From positions 7,145 to 37,146 of the forward strand of contig DKPL01000069.1 of assembly GCA_002471185.1 (NCBI GenBank): 30,002 nucleotides of DNA, read 5' to 3'. Positions 1-10,600 of the stretch are shown here, one piece after another. The position numbers and the translations under genes are program-made. The stretch is from Bacteroides sp. UBA7335 (lineage in GTDB: Bacteria; Bacteroidota; Bacteroidia; Bacteroidales; Bacteroidaceae). Numbering within the stretch: position 1 is the first letter of the stretch; each line of letters begins with the position of its first letter. The notes below the pieces were generated by a model. That model saw nothing but the letters and a program-made list of their open reading frames with translations. It did no database searches and was not told the origin of the DNA.

Positions 1-2
1 AT

Positions 3-143
3 GAGATATACAAGAGGTATATTGATTTGGAAGCAAATGGGTACATTAGTCTCGAGCAGGTTCTTGCAAGTAAGGCACCTTCATTCTACATAGACCAATC
101 AACCATGAGAGGCATAGTTTATAAAATACTTAAAACGCGCTAG
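3..143 (+). CDS. C-terminal end of an unrecognised small phage protein (partial)
   Basis: The frame is open from the first bases of the window to a TAG at 141-143, giving the last 46 residues of a protein whose start lies off the left edge. Visible pattern: Y..Y...GYIS.E..L, then PSFYI and a basic end VYKILKTR. I do not recognise a named family; short proteins of this style occur in Bacteroidetes phages. The stop is one base from the ATG of the rhomboid gene (145), so the two are probably co-transcribed and translationally coupled. The ATG at position 1 is in another frame that stops at 91-93 and is not the gene. Confidence in coding is moderate and rests on the tight junction and sensible composition. 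Confidence 0.5.
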   Translation, partial: EIYKRYIDLEANGYISLEQVLASKAPSFYIDQSTMRGIVYKILKTR

Positions 144-144
144 T

Positions 145-627
145 ATGTCTGCTATATTTATTATTATTCTTGTCTATGTATTTTCAATCGGTCAATATAT
201 GGACTTATCGCAATATGGAATTTATGAAGGTTGCCCATTAATAAACTTACTTACCTTTCATTTCATCCATGCAAACTTTATTCATCTTCTATTGAATTGT
301 ATCTTCATTGGAATATACTACCGATTAATAAAACCTATTGGTACAAAGTATATATACCCAATATTACTGACTGTTCCTGTAATTGCCGGTTACTTCTCTA
401 TGTATGAAACACCTACTGTTGGATCGTCAGCAATAGTTATGTCAATGCTTGGTATTTTGGTAGCATATCTGCAAAGGAAACAACAAATAAGAACATTGAT
501 TATATTATCTATATCTTGCGCTATAACTGGATTATTTGCGCAGCATATTAACACCACTATTCACATATATAGCTTCTCGATCTCTTTTGTGTTGAGTCTA
601 TTACTTAGATATGTACGGAGTAAATGA
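145..627 (+). CDS. compact rhomboid-family intramembrane serine protease, phage-encoded
   Basis: A 160-residue, almost wholly membrane-embedded protein with about five to six hydrophobic segments. It has the rhomboid signatures in order: H42-x4-H47-L-x2-N51 in the second membrane segment (compare H145, H150 and N154 of E. coli GlpG), a GSSA motif at 93-96 whose Ser95 matches the catalytic Ser of GxSG, and His140 in the last segment, matching the catalytic His of HxxGxxxG. The small Gly residues of that last motif are replaced by Ser143 and Ser147. Known members cleave transmembrane helices within the lipid bilayer. The size is that of a minimal rhomboid core, without a soluble domain. The ATG follows the previous stop by one base, and the 3' end overlaps terL by 17 bases, so it belongs to the phage transcription unit. 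The substrate is unknown; a role in host membrane modification, exclusion or envelope processing is inference. An inactive pseudoprotease is possible but the dyad is present. Confidence 0.7.
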   Translation: MSAIFIIILVYVFSIGQYMDLSQYGIYEGCPLINLLTFHFIHANFIHLLLNCIFIGIYYRLIKPIGTKYIYPILLTVPVIAGYFSMYETPTVGSSAIVMSMLGILVAYLQRKQQIRTLIILSISCAITGLFAQHINTTIHIYSFSISFVLSLLLRYVRSK

Positions 628-2620
628 TATAATAAGACTAAATCGTGAACGTCTTGCAGTCATTAGATCGCCTTACAATCCATACACAGGAGAAGGTTCT
701 AATTCTGTCAAGCGTATACTCGTGCGCATTAAAGATTGTCCGATTAAAGATTTGTATCTTCCGGAGTCATTTGTAGAAACAGGATTTATACAAACACTTA
801 TAAAGATTGGATTCAACGGATTTATTCAGAATAATGTCGGTGTGGGTATTTGTGATGAATCGCGCTATGACTTGTGGGTAAACTTCTGCAATGAACGCAT
901 AAAACACGATTTTGAATTTTACGCCTTCTCAACGCTTAAAATACCAGAGAAAGGTACAGGTAGAGATATTCCATTTAAGCTCAATAGAGCACAAAGGAAA
1001 CTTGTTGCTGCGCTTGAAAAACTGCGTTTAGCAGGAAAGCCAATTGATATTATACTTTGTAAGGCTCGACAATGGGGAGGATCAACCGTTACACAGCTTT
1101 ATATGATGTGGATCCAGTTAGTACACCGTACAAATTGGAACTCCGTTATTTGCGGCCACGTTGAAACGGCAGCTCGTAATGTATCGGGTATGTTACAAAA
1201 GGCCATTGATTGTATGCCTACATGGGCAACTGGTGGAGTACAAATTAAAACATCTCCATATCAAGGATCACCGAAAACCAGATCATTAAGTACAACAAAG
1301 AGTCGCTATAGTATTGGTTCTTCTGAACGTCCAGAAGGCTTACGTTCAGAAGATATAGCAATGGCGCATTTAACGGAAGTTGGTTTGTGGAAGCCAACAA
1401 AAGGAAAGAAGCCGGAGGATTTGGTACAAGCTATTTTCGGATCTATTCTATCCGGTGCCTACACAATGAAGGTTCTTGAATCAACAGCCAAAGGCGTGGG
1501 TAACTATTTTCACCGCACATGGCTTGATGCAGTAGAAGGACGGAATAACTTTACTCCTGTATTTATTGCCTGGTTTGATATTGACATCTATTCTGAATAT
1601 GTTGATCCCAAAAAATACAATGAGTTTATTGCTACAATGGATGAATACGAGCATTGGTTGTTTGAACTTGGCGCAACACTGGAAGCTATTTCTTGGTATC
1701 GCTTAAAGCTCAAAGAAGTGAAAGATAAATGGCGCATGTGTTCCGAATTTCCTTCTACTGCTTCCGAAGCATTTCAATCTACAGGTAGACGAATATTCCC
1801 TCAAAAATACGTTGAATCAATCCGAAAAACAACCTTGCCAGCTTGTTTTTATGGTGAGTTTACAGCAAATGGAATCAAAGGCAAGCAAGCATTTGAGAAG
1901 CTGCGCTTTGAAAAAATGGAGCCTAATAAGGACCTTGATAATATTCTTTGGGTGTGGGCACTGCCAGATTATACCGAAAAGTATATTGATAGATATATTG
2001 TTAGTGTTGATGTTGGTGGAGTTTCTGAAAATGCTGACTACTCCGTTATAAAAGTAGCTGATAGATTACCCATGTTAGAAGTCGGTGGCGTTCCCGAAAT
2101 CGTTGCAGAATGGCACGGGCACATAGAACATGACTTATTGATCTGGAAAGCTGCACAGATAGCTAAAGCATATTGTGATGCTCTTTTAGTTGTTGAAAGT
2201 AATACTCTGGAAACAGAAGGGACAGAAGGTGATAACTTTGAATATGTTATGGATGAAATTGTAGAATACTATGACAATCTGTATTCTCGCACATCGCCGG
2301 AACAAATTAAACAAGGTGTGCCAGTTAAATACGGTTTCCACACTAATACTAAAACAAAACCAGCTATTATCAATCATTTAAAGGCTGCTATGCGCGATTT
2401 CTTGTATATTGAAAGAAGTAAGGCAGCCACCTTTGAGATGGACACTTACGAGCTAAAAGAGAATGGAAAAGAAATGGGTGCATCAGAAGGTTGTCATGAC
2501 GACATCCTTATGTGCACCGCTATTCTTATTTATGTTTGTTATAAATGGGCATTACCGCGTATTAAACGTGAATACAAGCAAAGTAAACGAGGACGAATTA
2601 TTGGTGAAGCATCCGTTTAA
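611..2620 (+). CDS. terL: phage terminase large subunit (packaging ATPase and nuclease)
   Basis: The DNA-packaging motor subunit, 669 residues, which docks on the portal, hydrolyses ATP to pump DNA into the prohead and cuts the concatemer. The N-terminal ATPase shows a divergent P-loop, KARQWGGST at 151-159, and a Walker B-like AHLTEVG segment with Glu256. The C-terminal RNase H-fold nuclease shows its acidic residues: Asp467 in SVDVGG, Glu529 in VVESN and Asp630/Asp631 in CHDD. The start at 611 lies inside the end of the rhomboid gene (17-base overlap), and no other in-frame ATG is near enough to keep the conserved N-terminus. The 3' end shares its stop-codon bases with the convergent portal gene (2617-2620). 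It appears intact. Family assignment is firm; the packaging mode (cos or headful) cannot be read from the sequence alone. Confidence 0.92.
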   Translation: MYGVNDIIRLNRERLAVIRSPYNPYTGEGSNSVKRILVRIKDCPIKDLYLPESFVETGFIQTLIKIGFNGFIQNNVGVGICDESRYDLWVNFCNERIKHDFEFYAFSTLKIPEKGTGRDIPFKLNRAQRKLVAALEKLRLAGKPIDIILCKARQWGGSTVTQLYMMWIQLVHRTNWNSVICGHVETAARNVSGMLQKAIDCMPTWATGGVQIKTSPYQGSPKTRSLSTTKSRYSIGSSERPEGLRSEDIAMAHLTEVGLWKPTKGKKPEDLVQAIFGSILSGAYTMKVLESTAKGVGNYFHRTWLDAVEGRNNFTPVFIAWFDIDIYSEYVDPKKYNEFIATMDEYEHWLFELGATLEAISWYRLKLKEVKDKWRMCSEFPSTASEAFQSTGRRIFPQKYVESIRKTTLPACFYGEFTANGIKGKQAFEKLRFEKMEPNKDLDNILWVWALPDYTEKYIDRYIVSVDVGGVSENADYSVIKVADRLPMLEVGGVPEIVAEWHGHIEHDLLIWKAAQIAKAYCDALLVVESNTLETEGTEGDNFEYVMDEIVEYYDNLYSRTSPEQIKQGVPVKYGFHTNTKTKPAIINHLKAAMRDFLYIERSKAATFEMDTYELKENGKEMGASEGCHDDILMCTAILIYVCYKWALPRIKREYKQSKRGRIIGEASV

Positions 2621-4569
2621 GCTGCTTTCATCAACGTTCCATCTCCTTCTACTGCATTGTTATCATTCAATGCCTTTTGCATTAACGGCGAAGTTTGTCC
2701 GTATTCTACCCCACTCATTTGCTGCTGTTGTGCCAACTCTTCCTCATTTCGCTTAATGGACTCAAGGATCTTTGGCGCAAATGGCAATGATGAGTTTTCA
2801 AGCATCGTTTTAACATCTACTGCGTCGGCTTGGAATAACTGCATAAGAAAGTCGTTCTGTAACATCTGGAATGATGGAGTGTTGCTTCCTTCGGTCAGCT
2901 TTAAATCAATCTGTGCATTTTGCACCTTTTCCGGATTATAGAATTTAGCCTCATCGGAATAATCTTTCCCTGATAAATCAATGTGTCTTGCAGAGGTGTA
3001 GTATTGTTGTATGGTCTGCATTACCTTTACATCTCTACGTCTACGGAAAGCGTTATATGAATCGAACAACCCCTTCACATTCATGGATGAATTTTGTACT
3101 TGCTGCGCGTATAGGCTTGCAGCTGTACCGCTTGGTGCCTGTTTACCCTGCATAGCACTGTTCACTCCCGATATATCATTGATTAATTTCAACTGCAGGT
3201 TAAGCAATTCATAATCTCCAGCAACCGCAGCTTGTCCATTATGTTGTGCTACTACGTTGTTAATGCTTTGGCCGGCTTTTAACTTTGCAAATAACACACC
3301 ATTATAGCGTACATATTCATCGACAATTTCTTCACGAGTCATCCCTTCAAATGCATCTTCGTCAATCATTAATAAACCCTTAGAACTGGATGAACGAATG
3401 AAATCAATAAGTGTAAGTGTACGGTTGATGGATCTTTGCTGGTCGATAAAATCTTCTACATAGTTAAGCACTTTCCCTTGTATCATAGGGTAAGCATGAA
3501 TAACAAAGTTGTGCGATCCATGCCAATAAGGGCTCTTGCCTTCCATAAGTATATCACCGTATGGTGTCATGTAGCGATAATACCAATATTGCTCGTTCCC
3601 ATACTGGTAATCTATCAATAAAACATCCTCTGGATCCACACCGTTAGCGATCGCATCACTGTATCTTTTCTGATTCTCCGCTTTTACAGAATTAACTTCG
3701 TCTTTACCTGCCCAGAAATAAGTACCTTTTAGTTGATCATGGCAAAAATAGGCTTCTCGGCTTTCAAGCTTCCATCCTAATATAACGCGGCAAAGATCCG
3801 GCCTACTAGGTTGATAAAATGTCATATCCTTTGTCTCCCGACCTTGCATACCATCACCGGCTAAATAATTTGCACTTGGCGTATAAAGACCTTCGATAAA
3901 GTCTTTATCATCAGGACAACGGGCAAATGCACCAATAACCTGCTCTAGTGTCATATCGTATATTTCGCCAATACAGGTTAAATCCCATGTACGCACATCT
4001 TCCATGTTTGTATTGAAGAATAAACGTGCCGGATTGCATCCATATACCCATACATCATTCATGCGCTTGGAAGGATTCCAGCCGTATTCAATGCGCTGCC
4101 CAATATATCCACCACATAGAAGTAACCGCAAACTATCCGCATCAAGCTCGCGTACTTCGTTAAGGTCCGAGACGTATTCAACAGCAATACTCATCATCTC
4201 ACCCACCTTCGCTTCTGATTGATCGCGCACTGTGCAAATGGATTGAGTAACATTGTTACGAAACTGCCCATCAATGTTTTTAATGATCGGGGAAATCATA
4301 TTATTCTTAAGTGGTACCTTACCATTCTTCTTGATAAAATCACCCTCTGTCATCATTTCGCCGGTATCTGGATCCTTAATAAGATCACCCCATTGATCCT
4401 CATACGCATACATAACACTACGGCGCATCTTTCTACGCGCTACTTCCAATGCCGACCAATGTCTTGCAAACTCTTCCAGTTCGTCCAAAGCACGCTTGCC
4501 CCTTCTTAGGGGGCGTGCTTTGGCTTGGTCTTGTTTTGGCTTTATAGCCTTGTTTAGAAATTTATTCAT
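2617..4569 (-). CDS. phage portal protein
   Basis: A 650-residue protein with the composition and layout of a podovirus-type portal: a basic N-terminal tail, the early motif YEDQWGD, then NNMISPIIKNIDGQFR, a central alpha/beta region (VYGCNPARLFFNTN), and a helical second half with SGVNSAMQGKQAPSGTAASLY, which matches the conserved clip/wing segment of large portals. Twelve copies normally form the ring at the capsid vertex through which DNA passes. It is the last gene of the minus-strand operon, 41 bases after the giant gene, and its stop overlaps that of terL. A Gln-rich C-terminal stretch (EELAQQQQMSG) may sit in the barrel or crown. No truncation is visible. The call rests on overall pattern and context rather than on catalytic residues. 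Confidence 0.85.
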   Translation of the reverse strand: MNKFLNKAIKPKQDQAKARPLRRGKRALDELEEFARHWSALEVARRKMRRSVMYAYEDQWGDLIKDPDTGEMMTEGDFIKKNGKVPLKNNMISPIIKNIDGQFRNNVTQSICTVRDQSEAKVGEMMSIAVEYVSDLNEVRELDADSLRLLLCGGYIGQRIEYGWNPSKRMNDVWVYGCNPARLFFNTNMEDVRTWDLTCIGEIYDMTLEQVIGAFARCPDDKDFIEGLYTPSANYLAGDGMQGRETKDMTFYQPSRPDLCRVILGWKLESREAYFCHDQLKGTYFWAGKDEVNSVKAENQKRYSDAIANGVDPEDVLLIDYQYGNEQYWYYRYMTPYGDILMEGKSPYWHGSHNFVIHAYPMIQGKVLNYVEDFIDQQRSINRTLTLIDFIRSSSSKGLLMIDEDAFEGMTREEIVDEYVRYNGVLFAKLKAGQSINNVVAQHNGQAAVAGDYELLNLQLKLINDISGVNSAMQGKQAPSGTAASLYAQQVQNSSMNVKGLFDSYNAFRRRRDVKVMQTIQQYYTSARHIDLSGKDYSDEAKFYNPEKVQNAQIDLKLTEGSNTPSFQMLQNDFLMQLFQADAVDVKTMLENSSLPFAPKILESIKRNEEELAQQQQMSGVEYGQTSPLMQKALNDNNAVEGDGTLMKAA

Positions 4570-4584
4570 CTCTTCGACTTTTTA

Positions 4585-4592
4585 CAAATGTA
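4585..4592 (-). promoter_or_regulatory. possible -7 box upstream of the portal gene
   Basis: In the 41-base gap between the giant gene and the portal, the minus strand reads TACATTTG, a full match to the Bacteroidetes -7 consensus TAnnTTTG, 15 bases before the portal ATG. No TTTG -33 element is seen at the usual distance. The same nine bases (CTACATTTG) occur before the HTH gene at 22473-22481. It could give extra portal expression independent of the 16-kb gene upstream, but may be chance. Confidence 0.25.
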
Positions 4593-4610
4593 GCTTTGAA
4601 TGAGTTACGT

Positions 4611-7600
4611 TTATTTGCTGTTTTGAAACTTTCCCGCCTCATTGATATAGAATTGTTTAGCTTCTCTTATTTTTTTCATCATATCGTCATCATTACCTTT
4701 TCCTAACCCCTTTTTCATACTACCAATTGATGATTTTATAGATTGGCCCATCTTATATAACTCTACTGTCTCTTTATTTGCTTGTATAAACTCTTTAGCT
4801 TTCGGATTATTGGATTTAATCATTTCGTCAGCCTTAGAATATACGCCCTTGCATTTGTTCATAATCTTACTGATAGTATAGTCGCTACGAACATCGTCGG
4901 ACGTTTCGAGCTTGCTATATTGAATAGAAGGAAGATCCGTAGGCTTAACCCCATCAATGTAATCAAGAGCTTTCTCAATAGCTTGATCTTTTTCAAATGT
5001 TCTATAATCTTCTTCTGCCAACATTTTACTAAGCTTATTTTTATAAGCACTCTTCTTGACAACATCCTTCTCCGCATCAAACGCATTAACGGCATCTTGG
5101 ATTGTTTTAATGCCATCACGATATTCTTTCTTATTCATGGCATCAACGGATGTTATTGCCGCTTGTATTAGCTTGTCAGCATTTAAGTTGTTCATTAAAG
5201 CGGCATTATAAGCAGATTCAACCATACCAATATTACCGGATATTAATCCATCTTCCATTATGCGTTTAGCCTTATAATTGGACATGCCCTTGCTTGTAGG
5301 CATGACCAATGACACTGCGTTCCAGTCTTTCCCTTGATCTGGCATAAGTAAATCGCTTACGGACCAGGGAATAAAGCTATTTGTCGCAGTATACAACGAG
5401 CGGCCAAACCATTTTGAAAATGGATTCTTTTTCTCTTCGTCCCTCAACTCTTCTGGGGCATATCCGCTTAATGTCTGTCCGTTAGCCATAATAGACATCA
5501 TATTAAAGACTGGATTAGCTTTACCCAATGCCTTATCTATTACATTTTGAGGTATATCAAATCCTTTGCTTCCATATATCAATTCGATTATCTCACGGAA
5601 TTGCTTACCCCACCGTGCGTACAATTCCGACCCATTATCATTTCGTCCAATGAACAGATCTGATGTTTTGCCGATACCGTTACCAAACATGGTATAATCA
5701 TACCATTTCATTCCATCGGGATACTTAACTTCATACGGAGATTTGTATTCTGGATTAGTCTTTCGTACTTCATCAGCCAAACGCGCTTGCGCTCTTTCGT
5801 CTTTATCCCTACGCAAAGCATTTATACCATTCATCAATCCGCCAAAAAACAGCATTGCAGTTATCCAAAACATAGTAGCCTTTCTTCTTTGGAATGGCCG
5901 TGTAGGATCCTTAATTCCGTCAAAGTCAATTTTATCATAAAGCCCCATCTTTCCGGATAATGCTAAGAATTGTCTCACGGTAGATATATTCCAGTCAGGA
6001 GACAAAAGAACCCTCTTTAGTGATAACAATTGTCCTGGAGTAATATTGAGAAGTTCCCAATGCTGCCCCCCGAACTGGTCGTTAATCATCTGTCCAATAT
6101 TATTCAAACCCTTATCTACTACTTCTGGGCTATAATTATTCTTCTCGCTTACAGCTCTCCATTCATCAGCATACTTTTTGTAAGTGTACATTTTTAAGGA
6201 GTCATGCAAGTAATTCCATAGGAATTTATCAAGCCCGGTATTGACACCATCAACGATATCGGTAAGCAAACTTAAAGTAGACGTCGCAACATTAGGACTG
6301 CTTTTCTTATAACCCTCTGCCCATTTTGCGATCTTTCCTGTCAGGTTACCGACATCTCTCGCATCATAATCGCTTGACGCTCCTAGTTGTACCATGTGCT
6401 TAACTGCATCCATGGCAGTCTCCCTATCAATCATTGTAGGCAATTGACGTTTAGTTAATGCATCCCAAAGTAAATTCTTAACTAATGTCTTGCTGAAATG
6501 AATAGGGTTCATAGCGGCAATAGCTGATTCTGTCAAAGCACCCGCATGGAAGAAGCTCAAACTTAACGTTACTCTCTTAGCCATACTGCCAGTCATATCA
6601 TACAACTTCCAGGTTTTATCCCCTAATGTCATATCCTCATCCGCTTTTCTACGCCATTCTGCGCCGCTTCCAAATATTGTCTTAACCCTATGAGCCATAC
6701 TTCTATGAACTTTATAACCAGACAACACATCGTTATCAATCATTACGTAATCTTTATCTATATGATCCACCGGGATCATTAAGGACATTGAAGCTGGAAG
6801 AGGTTCTTCTATCTCTATGTTAACACCCTTCATAAAGTCAAGTAAGCGCTTGTTTGCGATTGTTAGATTGGCAATTTGCCCATATTCTTGCATTATATCA
6901 GTAATATCAGTATACTTTGGTACCAACCCCATCTCAATACCTTCTGCCAATGAGCTAACCACACGTCTTTTAGTATATTGGCTTCTCATCTTAAGCATAT
7001 TATTATAAGACTGCATGACCTCTTTATCCGATTTACCGGCATCCCAAATATGAGTTACATAATTATCCAATTTGCTACATCCATAAGCTACCCCATTATC
7101 AAGCAATTCGTCATACATTTCATCAAACCAATTTGATACCCTATCAACTACAGACACAAGCTTATTACTTACTTCGCCAGTATAGGTTCCCTCTATAATG
7201 AATGGGATTGCTTCACGTTCTTTCTTAGTTGTTTCATTCTTAATATCATTAACCAAGAAAGACGTTTCAAGATTGGACGTTTCAAGATATCTACGACGCA
7301 GAATAATCTCATCACGCCAAGCTCTCTTTAATCCGTTAAGAGTAGTGTCTAACCCGATTTCGTTAGCCATCTGTTGAAACGCTTTCCTTTCGTCCATGTT
7401 TAATCCAGAAACAGCTGCTTTTTTAGCCATGTGAGAAATAGGATCACCTGGATTTTCTTCTTCCGCTTCACGAATTATCTTATTTACCCTTTTTTGTTCA
7501 GCTGCTCTTCTGTCGATATCGCTTTTGGTATTATAGAGGATATCACGAACTTCATCTTGTGAGACACCCATCATATCAGCCATAGAGGTAATATAGCCAT

Positions 7601-10600
7601 TCTCTTCCATTAGTGTTGACTCACGAAGTTTTTGATCCTTCTTCCATTCGTTAAGACGTTTAGTATAATCTCTTATTGATTCACCTTCTTCACGTTTTGG
7701 ACGCTCACCTTCTTCTCTGAAACGAATATCATTGTTATCCGGATCGAATGAGCCATTATTTTCGGTTGCTGATTTAATTTGACTTGGATTATCAGCTAGA
7801 AATATTTTAGCATCACCATATTTTGAATGTCTAATATTGTTATCATCTAGTATTTTAACAAAGGCTTCTTTGATGTACCCCTGCTTTATGAAATCTCCAC
7901 CATAATCATTCTCATCACTTAATTCAACACCTAGTTTACCCGCTGCATAATCTGCCGCTTCCTCAAATGAAGAGCTGAAATAAACCCCTTTACCAATAGA
8001 GCCATCGTTAACTTTAAATTCTGAAAATACGACATCCGTCCCATGATAAACAACTAGCGGTTCACCATTTTCATCCACAACCTTTGAAGCATTTGTTTGG
8101 AGAATAGAAAATAATTTCTTATCTTTGAGGTCTGTAGAAAGGGATCCTTTTTGACTAAACCCGGGAGTTGTTATTCCGGAAAGTGAGTCAATAAGGCTTC
8201 CTTTCTCTATTTTACTCAATTTGTGATCGTAATATCTATCTCCATTGGGCTGTTCTGCTACCACCGCACGAACTGTATAATTGTCGCTATTGATATTTAA
8301 TCCACAAACATAATAATGATATTTAGACACATCTTTATTTGTGGTTAAATCATTATTATTCATACTGTCTATATATATAGACTCTTCTATGATTTGTGGA
8401 ATAGCTGCAATGCTTTGTAATTGCTCAACATCTTTATAATCATGATTCAAAACCTCCTTAACACCAGACTTCCCTAATGATATAGATATGCCAGTATCTC
8501 TATTGGTATAACTTGAACGCAAACCTTTGCCATATTTAAGTGCATTTTTCTTATATTGCTTTAAATCACCGCTTGATTCTATCTCTGTTCCTGCTATCTC
8601 AACAGGGTTGCTATTTTTTAGTTTCTCTATGCGTGTAGCCTTTTCCCAATCACCAAACCAATTCTTAAACTCTTGTGTACGTACTTGCTTGTATTGCTTC
8701 TCTGATAGATTTGATGGATTACCATTAGGAGCTTTATTTACTATATCTCTCTTTCTGAATTCACCTACCTCATACTTAGCTTTAATAGCAATATCACGAG
8801 CAATATCAATAGGATCACCATTGTTAAGATTACGTTTACTTTTGAATAGGATATAGGAAAGATCAGTATCTGATAATTCTATATTTAATCCCATCTTACG
8901 CAAGAATGATTTAATAGAAGAAAGAACGCGACTCCACCAAGATGGCTTATTATCTTGTTCTGCTTTCTCCGAAAGATACTCTTCAATCGCCTCACTCATA
9001 TTGCCATTATACAAATCTTCGGCCTCCATCTTAATGTAATCTTTTACATCTTGTGGTAAATACTTATAGATGTTATCCAGTTCTTTGTCGAAATCCTTCC
9101 CATACATGGAACGCAACCCCTTGTGCCCTACAGCTTCATGCAAGACTGTTACTTTTGCATCATTGCTATCTGTTATATTTGGCTCATAAACAAAGACTTC
9201 TTTTGTATTGATATCATACCATCCTTTAATATTACGTCCTTGCTCTATACGCTTTCTAACTGCGCTACCTTCTGGTAATTCGTTAACGTCTGTAATAGTT
9301 ATTATTGGTATATTGAGATCTTCCGACAAGCCATTAACAACTGATTCAATAATAACAGTTTTATGTTCATCCTTTGATTCGATGGTACGGTAGCGAACAT
9401 TGCTACCGTCATCTTCATCTTCTAGCCCTGCATCCAAATCAACTTCTTTATCTGAACCACGATCTTCATACTTAGCTTCCTTTTCGGCAAGCTCTTGTCG
9501 CATAAGTTCTGTATATTCCTTGACTTTCGATTCAGATTCTTTCAACTCCTTATCGAACTCAAAGCTTTTGCCTTCGCGTTGCTTCATTAATTCATTCTCT
9601 GAATTCATGTTTGCGACCGAGCTGGTTAACGCTTCGATAAATTCTCTATCCTCTTTCCCTGTGACAACTTCATTTAATATCTCATCTATTGCCACTCGAA
9701 CGCTGCCACCAAGAACCTTAACATCTTCGTGCCCCAATGATGAAGAGTAACTAACCTTGCGATGCATGACAATGCGATAACCGTGTATTTTTGAATCCCA
9801 GATGCTCTCACGATCAATATCGACTTTAATATCAAAATCAACTCCATCTAACGAAGCATTAATATTAATTACACCACCCTTGAAGGAAACATTCTTTTTA
9901 GCTTCCTCCACCTTGTCATTTATCCGTTTGTTTACTACATCCTTCAAAACCTTATCAATCGTAGATTCCTTGCATTTAACGCCATCTAGCACGATATCAT
10001 TTACCCTACCTGTTGGGAATGCCTGCTCAATAGAAGCTATCACTTTACTGTGTTCTGCGATAAGGTTTTCATTCGCTTTTATCTTCCCTGCATTGGATCT
10101 TAGCTTGTTGGTAATGTATGTCTGATCCGATTCATATTGTTGAAGCTTACTAACATACTTTCTGAAATCACGCTCTGCTTTGTTCTTAAGCATTGCATAT
10201 TGACTACCAGACAATACAGCAACCGGGCTATCGAATAAACCTTCTTCATCTTCTTCTAATATTCGGTTCTCTTGATTGTTTTCAAGGACACCCTTACCAT
10301 CCATAACGCTATCAATAAAGCTTGATTTTGTTTTAAGACGTTGATACGATGTAACATCCAAAGAATCCTCTACACCGAAACGTAACACTCTTACGTCTTT
10401 ACCCCATTGTTTGTGCAAGTTACCTTGTCTTAGAATACGTCCATTGCGCTGTGTATAATCCATAGGACGATCCGGAGCATCCATGTGAATAAGTGTATGA
10501 AGTCTTTCATTGATATTCACACCAGTACCCATAGTTTGAGTATTACCAATAATAACACGTACATTACCTGCATTTACATCAGCAAAAATCTTTTCTTTCT

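Noticed and set aside
4859..5119. A fourth +1-frame ORF of 86 codons inside the giant gene
   Set aside because: Its product is a K/L/R/M-rich string without a credible fold, and frame 0 here has normal helical protein composition. It also lacks the AACCA-N7-ATG start.
9400..9750. Plus-strand ORF opposite the giant gene (116 codons, Ser/Leu-rich)
   Set aside because: It is the antisense of a Glu/Asp/Lys-rich coiled-coil region, which yields Ser, Phe and Leu on the other strand. The same holds for the other plus-strand frames across 4.7-20.8 kb.
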